Below are positions 1 through 6,152 of a DNA stretch of 13,580 bases, one piece after another; the first letter of the stretch is position 1, and every line of letters starts with the position of its first letter. The DNA is from an uncultured bacterium (lineage in GTDB: Bacteria > Actinomycetota > Coriobacteriia > Coriobacteriales > Eggerthellaceae), in contig CAJMOJ010000052.1 in assembly GCA_905215035.1 (NCBI GenBank), forward strand, positions 1 through 13,580. The letters are read 5' to 3'. The notes beneath the pieces were generated by a model that worked only from the letters and a program-made list of their open reading frames with translations, ran no database searches and was not told the DNA's origin. The position numbers and the translations under genes were made by a program.

Positions 1-245
1 ACGTTATTCCAATTGTTTACCATCCGAAATGTGAATCATTGTGTCAAAATGCAGGGATCAAGCGATATGCAGAGCATGTTGGAAATGGAAATAATTGGAT
101 AGAATCAAATATAGACATTGACCAGCTTGTTCGCTCTGTAGAAGACATACAGCAAGACGATTCGTATTTTTCGCGCATAGGCTCTTTTTGCCGCATACAG
201 AAAGCTATCTCCGTGGAAAGGGAATACCTACTCAGATATGCATAA
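1..245 (+). CDS. C-terminal end of an unidentified protein (possibly polysaccharide pyruvyl transferase-like)
   Basis: The reading frame is open from the left edge (first full codon at base 3) to TAA at 243-245, giving about 80 residues, so this is the 3' end of a gene that starts outside the window. The visible part begins VIPIVYHPKCESLCQNAGI and ends EREYLLRYA. A hydrophobic strand followed by Tyr-His-Pro-Lys and a short helix resembles the C-terminal part of polysaccharide pyruvyl transferase or glycosyltransferase folds, where a similar motif closes the nucleotide-sugar site. That comparison is from memory and is weak. The position just upstream of heptose genes fits a surface-glycan role. 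The 106-base spacer to the next gene contains no clear terminator. Confidence 0.55.
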   Translation, partial: VIPIVYHPKCESLCQNAGIKRYAEHVGNGNNWIESNIDIDQLVRSVEDIQQDDSYFSRIGSFCRIQKAISVEREYLLRYA

Positions 246-340
246 TAAAATCATTGCATTATTTATGGATGTTGATCAACAAAGATGGATATTCAACTAA
301 AGGGACAGTGGTTTTTTAGCACCGAAGATAAAGCACCCCT

Positions 341-346
341 AGGAGG
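341..346 (+). promoter_or_regulatory. Ribosome binding site fixing the GTG start of gmhA
   Basis: A perfect AGGAGG lies five bases before GTG at 352. It decides the start, because the gene has no ATG at its beginning. Confidence 0.8.
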
Positions 347-351
347 AAAAA

Positions 352-1002
352 GTGAAAACTGAGTTCAACGAGAACTCCTTAACTATTCTAAATAAACTAG
401 TAATCTCTTATCCGGCCCTTAAAGAATGCCGTTTGGCTATAGAAAGTGCGTGTCGATGTCTTTCTGATAGTTTTAGTTCTGGCAAAAAGCTTCTCGTTTG
501 TGGCAATGGTGGATCAGCTGCAGATAGTGAGCATATTGTTGGCGAACTGATGAAAAGTTTTAGGTTTAAGCGATCTCGAGATCGCGAATTCGATATTAAG
601 TACCAAAGTTTATTTAAATGTAATGCACCAGACTGGCTTGAGGGTTCGTTGCCAGCTATTTCTCTCGTATCGCATACAGCGTTTCTGACAGCATTCTCGA
701 ATGATGAGACTTCAAAGGGGGCTTTTGCTCAGCAAGTTTATGGTTACGGTCAGGAAAATGATGTCTTGATAGGCATATCTACTAGTGGAAAATCTCTAAA
801 TGTATTAGAGGCGTTTCGTGTTGCAAAAACGAAAGGACTAAAGATTATCTCGATGACTGGAAGTGGCGTGACAGAGCTAACCGATTTAGCAGATATTGCA
901 ATTCATGTTCCAGCACAAGAAACCCATGAAGTTCAGGAGTATCATCTACCCATTTATCATTGTATATGTAGCGTTGTTGAGTCAGAGATATTTGGAGATT
1001 AG
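352..1002 (+). CDS. gmhA: Sedoheptulose-7-phosphate isomerase (phosphoheptose isomerase)
   Basis: Predicted cytoplasmic SIS-fold isomerase of 216 residues that converts sedoheptulose 7-phosphate to D-glycero-D-manno-heptose 7-phosphate, the first step of nucleotide-heptose synthesis. The GmhA signature GNGGSAADSEH is at 51-61, with STSG at 143-146 binding phosphate. The residues matching the E. coli catalytic set are His61, Glu65, Gln195 and His203; the last pair keeps the same eight-residue spacing as E. coli Gln172/His180. Compared with the roughly 192-residue E. coli enzyme, the extra length lies mainly at residues 71-100, a charged stretch after the first motif. The start is GTG at 352, five bases after AGGAGG (341-346). 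The next gene begins three bases after the stop, so the two are surely cotranscribed. Neighbouring HddC/GmhB domains make heptose rather than another SIS function the likely role. Confidence 0.9.
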   Translation: MKTEFNENSLTILNKLVISYPALKECRLAIESACRCLSDSFSSGKKLLVCGNGGSAADSEHIVGELMKSFRFKRSRDREFDIKYQSLFKCNAPDWLEGSLPAISLVSHTAFLTAFSNDETSKGAFAQQVYGYGQENDVLIGISTSGKSLNVLEAFRVAKTKGLKIISMTGSGVTELTDLADIAIHVPAQETHEVQEYHLPIYHCICSVVESEIFGD

Positions 1003-1005
1003 GTT

Positions 1006-2166
1006 GTGGCGAAGAAACGAGAAGCGATAGTGCTTGCAGGGGGTTTCGGAACAAGATTGGCTCACGTTGTTAGCGATGTTCCAAAGCCAATGGCCCCAGT
1101 TGCATCAAGACCTTTTTTGCGTTTTATCTTAGATATGTTGGCTGAAAAAGGATTTTCTCGTGTTGTTATAGCTGATGGATATAAGCGAGAGTGTATCGAA
1201 AGCTATTTTGGCCAAAACTATAGAGGTCTCGAAATTCTATACAGCTCAGAGGAATCGCCTTTGCAAACAGGTGGGGCGGTAAAAAAAGCATTGGCTTTAT
1301 GCAACAACGATTGGGTCTATGTCTTGAACGGCGACACGTACTGTGAAGCTAGCTTTGACCGCATGGAAGAGGCTGCTTTTCAAAAGCAGCGATCTTTGCG
1401 AGTTGTTTTGGCAACAAAACAGATGACAGATTTTGATAGGTATGGAACCGTTGCTGTTGACGAAGAAGGAGCTGTTCTATCATTTCGAGAAAAAGCTTAT
1501 TGCACAGCAGGGGTCATAAATGCAGGCATATATCTATTGCAGAGAGAGGCACTCAAATCCTTTCCAGATGTGTTTAGCTTTGAGCACGATTTTCTTGAAG
1601 AGATAGTAAATCATGATGCGATACGGGCTGTCGAATGCACAGGCTTATTCATTGATATTGGTGTTCCTGAGGATTATATGCGTGCACAAGATTTGTTTGC
1701 GCCGCTCGTCAAACACTGGAAGCTTGCATTATTCGACAGAGATGGAACCTTGAACGTGGATACAGGTCATCTTTTTGAGCCAAACAAACTAGAATTAATA
1801 CCTGAAGCAATTGACCTAATGAAAACATATACGAAGAATCCCGAATATAAAATTGTAGTTGTAACTAATCAAGCTGGAATTGCAAAGGGTTACTATACCG
1901 AAGCAGATATGCGAAAACTGCATGCGATCATGGAAGACGAGATTGCTCGGGCAGGAGGCAGGGTAGACGCATGGTATTTTTGTCCACACCATCCGGATTT
2001 CACAGGGCCTTGTAATTGCAGAAAGCCAAAACCAGGAATGATTCTAAACGCCTTAAATGATTTCGATGCGTTTCCAGAAGAATGCATTATGTTTGGGGAT
2101 AAGCAAAAAGATATAGAGGCGGCAAAAAGAGCTGGTGTACGAGGCGTTTTTGTCGATTGGGCATAG
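1006..2166 (+). CDS. hddC: Bifunctional D-glycero-alpha-D-manno-heptose-1-phosphate guanylyltransferase / heptose-1,7-bisphosphate 7-phosphatase
   Basis: A 386-residue fusion of two enzymes of the GDP-heptose pathway. Residues 1-230 are a Rossmann-like nucleotidyltransferase, with LAGGFGTRL (10-18), the substrate loop SDVPKPMAPVASRPF and the metal-binding NGD at 108-110; this is the HddC type. Residues 236-386 are a HAD phosphatase of GmhB type: FDRDGTL at 243-249 (nucleophile Asp244, acid/base Asp246), TNQAGIAKG, the zinc ligands Cys326, His328, Cys336 and Cys338, and the acidic FGDKQKD motif. The GTG start at 1006 follows GGAGA (994-998) and lies three bases after the gmhA stop. The nucleotidyltransferase is not the HldE cytidylyltransferase type that makes ADP-heptose, so GDP-heptose is the inferred product. 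The GHMP kinase HddA needed between GmhA and GmhB is absent and may lie upstream of the window. Confidence 0.9.
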   Translation: MAKKREAIVLAGGFGTRLAHVVSDVPKPMAPVASRPFLRFILDMLAEKGFSRVVIADGYKRECIESYFGQNYRGLEILYSSEESPLQTGGAVKKALALCNNDWVYVLNGDTYCEASFDRMEEAAFQKQRSLRVVLATKQMTDFDRYGTVAVDEEGAVLSFREKAYCTAGVINAGIYLLQREALKSFPDVFSFEHDFLEEIVNHDAIRAVECTGLFIDIGVPEDYMRAQDLFAPLVKHWKLALFDRDGTLNVDTGHLFEPNKLELIPEAIDLMKTYTKNPEYKIVVVTNQAGIAKGYYTEADMRKLHAIMEDEIARAGGRVDAWYFCPHHPDFTGPCNCRKPKPGMILNALNDFDAFPEECIMFGDKQKDIEAAKRAGVRGVFVDWA

Positions 2167-2182
2167 TCGTGACATTGCCTAG

Positions 2183-2314
2183 TGGCGAGCATTATATGAC
2201 CGGTTTCAATATCATCTCGCTCGCTACGGTAGCTTTCTAAAGAGGGTCGCGACCTTCGAAAGATTAAGATTTATGACAACCCGATTGTGGGTGTATATGA
2301 GAATATATTTTTGA
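2183..2314 (+). other. Short open stretch, possible gene remnant
   Basis: Between the heptose gene and the convergent sugar transferase lies a 43-codon open stretch bounded by stops (TAG 2180-2182, TGA 2312-2314), rich in Arg, Tyr and Phe (for example LYDRFQYHLARYGSFLKR). It has no start codon at its head and no recognised family. It may be the eroded tail of a glycan gene or chance. A perfect 10-base palindrome GGTCGCGACC lies inside at 2245-2254. No convincing terminator with a T-run was found between these converging genes. Confidence 0.2.
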
Positions 2315-2344
2315 ACACTTGGTATAGAGGATCATCTTATGAAT

Positions 2345-3232
2345 TTAATTTCCCTGCGCAGTTAGGACAACGCCTACAGTTTGAATGATCAGCTTTGTAT
2401 CAGCCCAGACCCCACATTGTTTTATATAAAGCAAATCGAGGTCAACCCAATCATCGAAGGAGATAGAGTCCCGGTTTGTTCGTGTTTGCCAGTAGCACGT
2501 GATGCCGGGCTTGATTAAAAGACGTTGCTTTTGGTAGTCATTGTATGTTGCAACTTCTTTTGGCAAAGCAGGCCGGGGGCCTACTACAGAGATATCCCCT
2601 TTCAGGACGTTCCAGAACTGGGGAAGTTCATCGAGGCTGAGTTTTCGAATCATTTTCCCGCTTCGTAATATTCGCGGATCGTCTTTGATCTTAAAAACGG
2701 GTCCAGTTTTTTCATTGAGGTGAGCAAGTTCTTCCAGGCGGTCTTCAGCATCGACGCACATCGTCCGGAATTTGTACATTTTGAAGGGCTTGCCATTTTT
2801 CCCGATTCGCTCTTGGGTGAAAATAGGACTGCCTTTGCTGTCGTCAATTTTGATAATGATAGCAAGGAGAAGATATAGCCACCAGAATAGGGCGAAAATA
2901 AGAATGCTAAACGCAATGTCGAAAGTTCGTTTTAGTGCGCGATAGGCTTTCCGGTCATCAATTCCTTGGAGGTTCTTGAATTCTTCAGGATACGATGATT
3001 CTCGAAGGGCTCGTTCAATTTCATCAACCTTAAACAAGTAGCCGCTACGAACAGTTTCAAAATTGCCGTGGGTTGCGGTTGGTTTGAGGCTGCTTGCTTT
3101 TGTGGTGCGGGATGCGTGCTTTTTAGGGGAATCGTCCGAGGCAACCGTATGATTTTGATATGTGAGTTCTTTTGGTTGCAAACGTGCTCCCCGCGGTGTG
3201 TCCTGCATGGTCTCTGAAGCGTTTTCTTGCAC
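2345..3232 (-). CDS. Undecaprenyl-phosphate sugar-1-phosphate transferase (bacterial sugar transferase, monotopic phosphoglycosyltransferase)
   Basis: A 295-residue enzyme of the PF02397 family, expected to move a sugar 1-phosphate from a nucleotide sugar to undecaprenyl phosphate at the inner face of the membrane, starting the glycan repeat unit. Residues 1-95 are a polar, probably disordered extension rich in Ser, Thr, Lys and Glu. KRTFDIAFS at 101-109 leads into one hydrophobic helix (104-127), the re-entrant membrane anchor. The catalytic core follows: FTQERIGKNGKPF, KMYKFRTM, the Asp-Glu dyad 201-202 in LSLDELPQFWNVLKGD, then VVGPRPALP and a KPGITCYWQ motif. It lacks the multi-helix N-terminal domain of WbaP-type enzymes and is nearer the minimal PglC form with an added tail. 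The start is GTG at 3232 with CAGG six bases upstream; ATG at 3208 (residue 9) is possible. It is convergent with the heptose genes. The sugar substrate cannot be read from sequence. Confidence 0.9.
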   Translation of the reverse strand: MQENASETMQDTPRGARLQPKELTYQNHTVASDDSPKKHASRTTKASSLKPTATHGNFETVRSGYLFKVDEIERALRESSYPEEFKNLQGIDDRKAYRALKRTFDIAFSILIFALFWWLYLLLAIIIKIDDSKGSPIFTQERIGKNGKPFKMYKFRTMCVDAEDRLEELAHLNEKTGPVFKIKDDPRILRSGKMIRKLSLDELPQFWNVLKGDISVVGPRPALPKEVATYNDYQKQRLLIKPGITCYWQTRTNRDSISFDDWVDLDLLYIKQCGVWADTKLIIQTVGVVLTAQGN

Positions 3233-3260
3233 ATAAAACCTGCATTTTACATACCTTACG

Positions 3261-3269
3261 ATTCTATCA
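3261..3269 (-). promoter_or_regulatory. Possible extended -10 promoter of the sugar transferase
   Basis: On the minus strand, TGATAGAAT (complement of 3261-3269) fits an extended -10 element (TGn then TAGAAT). It would place transcription start near 3254 and give a leader of about 21 bases. No good -35 hexamer is present. Confidence 0.35.
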
Positions 3270-3617
3270 CGTATGGTTTCTTTTTCACGAGGTCAGAAGC
3301 TTTGGTCGCTGAAAGGCGTGGCGGAATGGGAAAGGTTGCACGATCAAGGAAATCAGAAGTGAGTTGGGCGCGTGTGTCCATTGGGGTGATGAGAAACGCG
3401 TAAAACTTCTCAGTGAGGTAAGGCTTTGCATGGGACAGAAGAAGGCAAATGGCTTGTGTTGTGGGGATTCGGAGTCGGAAAACGTTAGCATCCCTGTCCG
3501 GCAGTTATTTCTGGTTCCTAGTTTGTTTGCTCTGATTTTATTAGGAGAGGCTTCGTCAGATGCTTAAATCTTCTTGCATTTGATAGACTTGAGCGACGTT
3601 GGTAGTGAATTTATAGC

Positions 3618-3648
3618 TTGACGATGGACGTTTCGCATATTATACAAT
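3618..3648 (+). promoter_or_regulatory. Predicted sigma-70-type promoter for the 236-residue gene
   Basis: TTGACG at 3618-3623 matches the -35 consensus in five of six bases. Downstream, TATACAAT (3641-3648) offers TATACA at 17-base spacing or TACAAT at 19-base spacing as the -10. Transcription would begin near 3655, giving a leader of about 112 bases that contains the 3711-3736 hairpin. Confidence 0.55.
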
Positions 3649-3710
3649 GCTAGCATTACGGTAATCATCGAGGTGGGTTCATTTTAGGAATTATGCTACT
3701 CGCATAGAAC

Positions 3711-3736
3711 AATGCAAAGAATGAGTTCTTTGCATT
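3711..3736 (+). repeat. Perfect 11-bp inverted repeat in the leader of the 236-residue gene
   Basis: AATGCAAAGAA (3711-3721), a TGAG loop, then TTCTTTGCATT (3726-3736): an uninterrupted 11-bp stem with a four-base loop. It lies between the predicted promoter and the start codon, 30 bases before the ATG. No T-run follows (ACATCC), so it is not a standard intrinsic terminator. It could be an operator, an RNA element controlling translation or stability, or an insertion scar. Confidence 0.7.
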
Positions 3737-3766
3737 ACATCCGAAGGCCTTGAATGGGAGTACAGA

Positions 3767-4477
3767 ATGCAAGAAGAAAAGATTGTAACCCAAATGATTA
3801 CTGACAGAAAAATTCAAAATTTAGGCAACTATGCAAGAATCCACTGGGATTATTTTCTGTTGCTTGAAAAAGATTTAAGCGATATTTTGGACTATATCGA
3901 GCCTCACGAGAGCAATCTTCACGCCTACGGACCAAAGCTCGCAAAATTATTGTTGGCAACTGGCTCAGAAATCGATGTAACGTTTAAAGACTTAATCGAT
4001 ATAAAAAACCAGAAAAACAGCCTTTCTAAGAATGAAGAGAACAACATGAGAGATTATAGAGAATATGCTCATAACTATCTTCAAAGAGATCTTGATCAGG
4101 TTGAAGTTAGTTTTGCTAGGAGCAAGTTAGTTAGTACGCCATGGAATGATTGGTGGGAATCAGAGGAAGACGGCCGTGTACCAGTTAATACATCGCTTTC
4201 CTGGTGGAAGGCTTACAACAATGTTAAGCATCATAGAGTGGAATGTTACCATCAAGCGACATTGGAGAACACATTAGAGGCTCTGGCGGGTTTGTTCGTG
4301 CTGATCGGAGCGCTGGCTAGAGCTGAAAATATACTCGATGGCTATCGTCCTCCAATGATTCTCGAATTTCGCGACCGCAGATACGGACGAACATGGATAT
4401 CTCGTGTTGAGGGATCGACCCTCATCATGGGAGATGCTCCAAACTTTCGATTCGAGCCTGTAGAAACCCTTCTTTAG
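3767..4477 (+). CDS. Hypothetical protein, possible HEPN-like helical protein
   Basis: A 236-residue soluble protein with no signal peptide or membrane segment, largely helical to residue 185. I do not recognise it with certainty. The C-terminal half has the block WWKAYNNVKHHR (146-157) followed by a hydrophobic helix (LEALAGLFVLIGALA). A widespread uncharacterised family carries a similar W-W-K-A-Y-N-x-V-K-H-x-R block, as I recall it. R157-VECY-H162 has the Arg-x4-His spacing of HEPN ribonuclease motifs, but one short motif is weak evidence. Residues 195-236 form a short basic, beta-rich tail. The start ATG follows GGGAG (3756-3760) at six bases. Its own promoter and a leader hairpin precede it, and an IS3 remnant follows. 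A role in RNA cleavage or phage defence is inference only. Confidence 0.8.
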   Translation: MQEEKIVTQMITDRKIQNLGNYARIHWDYFLLLEKDLSDILDYIEPHESNLHAYGPKLAKLLLATGSEIDVTFKDLIDIKNQKNSLSKNEENNMRDYREYAHNYLQRDLDQVEVSFARSKLVSTPWNDWWESEEDGRVPVNTSLSWWKAYNNVKHHRVECYHQATLENTLEALAGLFVLIGALARAENILDGYRPPMILEFRDRRYGRTWISRVEGSTLIMGDAPNFRFEPVETLL

Positions 4478-4544
4478 ATTCTTTGTGTGCTTGATAGCGT
4501 ATTTTGAACACTTGAAGATGCTGACGTTTTTTTTGACCCAGAGC

Positions 4545-4800
4545 CTTACGCTTAGACCCTTGCTTTCTCCTGAATTGCGCAGGACTTAGCCCTCTCAGGA
4601 AGAGCTTGAAACGTTTTTATTGTCCAATGGATGTATGCGTTCAATCCGTCCATGGGCTCTTCAGCCGTGGAATCTCTCTAGTCTTGCCTGTAGAAGAGTT
4701 TGATTTTTAGTCTTGCGAAATGCCTTTCTATAGTGGAGTTATCTGGAGTGCATCTCTTTGCCGACATTGATTACGTGATGCCGTATCGTTCACACTTTCT
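4545..4800 (-). pseudogene. IS3-family transposase (OrfB) C-terminal remnant
   Basis: Read on the minus strand from about 4800 downward, the frame gives ERYGIT, a TAA where the family has Gln, then SMSAKRCTPDNSTIERHFAR, LKIKLFYRQD, a TAG, and MDGLNAYIHW. After small indels another frame gives RFKLFLRGLSPAQFRRKQG. This is the end of the DDE integrase core of IS3-family OrfB: YGITQSMS, the DN-x3-E block with the third catalytic Glu, the YI-x-WYN block and the LSP-x-x-(Y/F)R ending. Two in-frame stops and at least two frameshifts show it is dead. The N-terminal part, OrfA and the terminal inverted repeats were not found, so this is a fragment of an old insertion. Confidence 0.8.
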
Positions 4801-4956
4801 ATTTATTCAGGCCACCAGTAGTAGCAACCAAGATTATTATGTCTGATGATTTTGAATCTCAATCTTATGTTGTGAAGCTTGGCAACGTGTGCCGTACTTC
4901 GGTATTGTTATTCAAAAAGTTGAAGATGATCAATGTGGCAAATTGAGGTCAATGAT

Positions 4957-4964
4957 AAGGAAGG
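4957..4964 (+). promoter_or_regulatory. Ribosome binding site fixing the GTG start at 4971
   Basis: AAGGAAGG ends six bases before GTG at 4971. Stops just upstream in the same frame (4944-4946 and after) leave no earlier start. Confidence 0.65.
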
Positions 4965-4970
4965 CGACCA

Positions 4971-5780
4971 GTGAGGGACGCTTCGTATACTAAAGCGATT
5001 GTTACGTTCGTAGATTTACTCGGTTTCAAGAAAACTGTGAATAAAAAGAGCGCATCTGAAGTTAATAACATCCTTAATGCGTTTCTCAAATGCATGCAGG
5101 ATAATTACGCTTCTCACTATGAAGAAGCGTATAAGACACCACCTCTAACATACAGTGCTGTTTTTTCCGATAGTGTTTTGCGCGTGACATATTTAGATCA
5201 CCCGATTAATGATTATCATCCTTATGGTGCGGTATTTCATGAGGTGCTGGCACTTTCTCATGGGTTGATAAACCTTTTCCCTGCTGGCATTATGTTTAGA
5301 GGCGCGATATCGGTCGGAGACATTTTTGTAGATCTGGAGAACAATAAGTTCTTTGGTCCAGCATTGCTTGAAGCTACGAGGATCGAGTCTGAGATTAGGG
5401 CTCCATGTATTGCACTTAGCGATAGCGTCATCAAAGCAAACAAGGATCCAAAATATGTTGCCTCCCAGAATACCCCTGAACAGGAGGAAGGGTATCTAGA
5501 GTCTCTTCTTGCTGAAGGGAAAGTAGGAAGTAAGGGTACTAAGTACCGTTTTATAGATATTTTCAAGGCTGCTGATAGCGAAGCAGATTGCTTTGAAGAT
5601 TGGCTCTGGATGATTCGAGAGTTCATTTTTGACGGGTGCAAGAAGTTCAAAGATGATGAGGGTGTTCTCAGGAAATACAATTGGTTGAAAGTCCAATTTA
5701 ATAATTATGTATCAGGGTTAAATGACGCTGCTGTTCATGAGCATATGGGTATGGGTATTGCAGATCTTCGTATTCGCTAA
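4971..5780 (+). CDS. Class III nucleotide cyclase-fold protein, function unknown
   Basis: A 269-residue protein without membrane segments whose first 155 residues look like an adenylate/guanylate cyclase catalytic domain. FVDLLGFK (13-20) places Asp15 as the first metal ligand. FSDSV (65-69) gives Asp67 as the second. RGAISVGD (110-117) and FFGPALLEATRIE (127-139) match the conserved core strand and helix, and PCIALSDSV (145-153) the last strand. In true cyclases the two Asp residues bind the metals, so the fold may be active; the substrate-specifying residues cannot be assigned by eye. Residues 175-269 form a helical domain that I do not recognise. GTG start with AAGGAAGG six bases upstream. 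Pycsar defence cyclases have this fold, but they come with an effector gene and none is adjacent. It is flanked by transposase debris, which suggests horizontal arrival. Confidence 0.8.
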   Translation: MRDASYTKAIVTFVDLLGFKKTVNKKSASEVNNILNAFLKCMQDNYASHYEEAYKTPPLTYSAVFSDSVLRVTYLDHPINDYHPYGAVFHEVLALSHGLINLFPAGIMFRGAISVGDIFVDLENNKFFGPALLEATRIESEIRAPCIALSDSVIKANKDPKYVASQNTPEQEEGYLESLLAEGKVGSKGTKYRFIDIFKAADSEADCFEDWLWMIREFIFDGCKKFKDDEGVLRKYNWLKVQFNNYVSGLNDAAVHEHMGMGIADLRIR

Positions 5781-6152
5781 AACAAATAACTATATGTCGG
5801 CTGTTGTGTTTTTGACGCACCGGATGGCCGGATCGATGACGTTCGACTCTCCTTTTGAGAGCGCATCTCGTTCTTTAAGTCTTCTAGATTTGGGACAGGA
5901 TTTCGCTTGTATCGCCAAGTGCTGAGTTGATAGTTGATAAACATGCAGGGCGCTTTTCCTCATTAAGTCGATAGGGGGGAAGAGGGAAATGCGCAATGGC
6001 AAAACCCGCGCTCTCCATAAGGGCACAACGAACATAGACAGAGGAATCTGATCCTGTCTTCTATACGTTGTTGTTTTAGGCTATCGTTCTGCTAGAGAGA
6101 AAAAATAGTATTGTAAACTAGTGATAAAGAGCAATCGAAATCAAGGAGGAGC
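5781..6152. other. Intergenic region upstream of the rhamnose genes
   Basis: These 372 bases hold no gene that I recognise. An imperfect dyad (GCGCTTTTCCTC at 5950-5961 against GAGGGAAATGCGC at 5982-5994) lies in the middle; no T-run follows, so it is not an obvious terminator. A 20-codon frame starts at ATG 5989 after AGAGGG, too short to call a gene. The promoter of the rml operon should be in the AT-rich stretch 6060-6130, but no hexamer pair is convincing. Confidence 0.4.

Larger units (their letters stand above)
3242..3766. other. Intergenic region between divergent genes
   Basis: About 525 bases between the sugar transferase (leftward) and the 236-residue gene (rightward). The part 3290-3600 holds only short open frames lacking a ribosome binding site or family resemblance, so I call no gene there. 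The right end carries a sigma-70-like promoter and a perfect hairpin, listed separately. The length and the GC-richer middle suggest an older gene may have been lost, but I could not recognise it. Confidence 0.4.
4478..4970. other. Gap with transposase debris and no intact gene
   Basis: The left half (4545-4800) is an eroded IS3 transposase on the minus strand, listed separately. The right part has a 35-codon open frame at 4839-4946 (starting MSDDFESQSYV) with no ribosome binding site, in the same frame as the next gene but cut off from it by several stops. I do not call it a gene. No promoter was convincing for the gene at 4971. Confidence 0.5.

Noticed and set aside
2245..2254. Palindrome GGTCGCGACC as an operator
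   Set aside because: A single 10-base palindrome between converging genes has no promoter to regulate and could be chance.
3364..3567. A 67-codon plus-strand open frame upstream of the 236-residue gene
   Set aside because: TTG start without a ribosome binding site, odd composition and no family resemblance; the overlapping minus-strand frame is equally poor.
4839..4946. A 35-codon frame just before the cyclase-like gene, in the same frame
   Set aside because: No ribosome binding site and several stops separate it from the gene, so it is neither an N-terminal extension nor a supported small gene.
5258..5680. A 140-codon minus-strand open frame inside the cyclase-like gene
   Set aside because: It is antisense to a gene with clear conserved motifs, and its Ser/Leu/Arg-rich translation is typical of an antisense shadow.
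3767..5780. A complete Pycsar-type or other two-gene defence system made of the HEPN-like and cyclase-like genes
   Set aside because: The genes are about 490 bases apart with a dead transposase between them, have separate signals, and neither is a recognised cyclic-nucleotide effector.
5950..5994. Imperfect inverted repeat as a transcription terminator
   Set aside because: The stem is mismatched, the loop is about 20 bases and no T-run follows.
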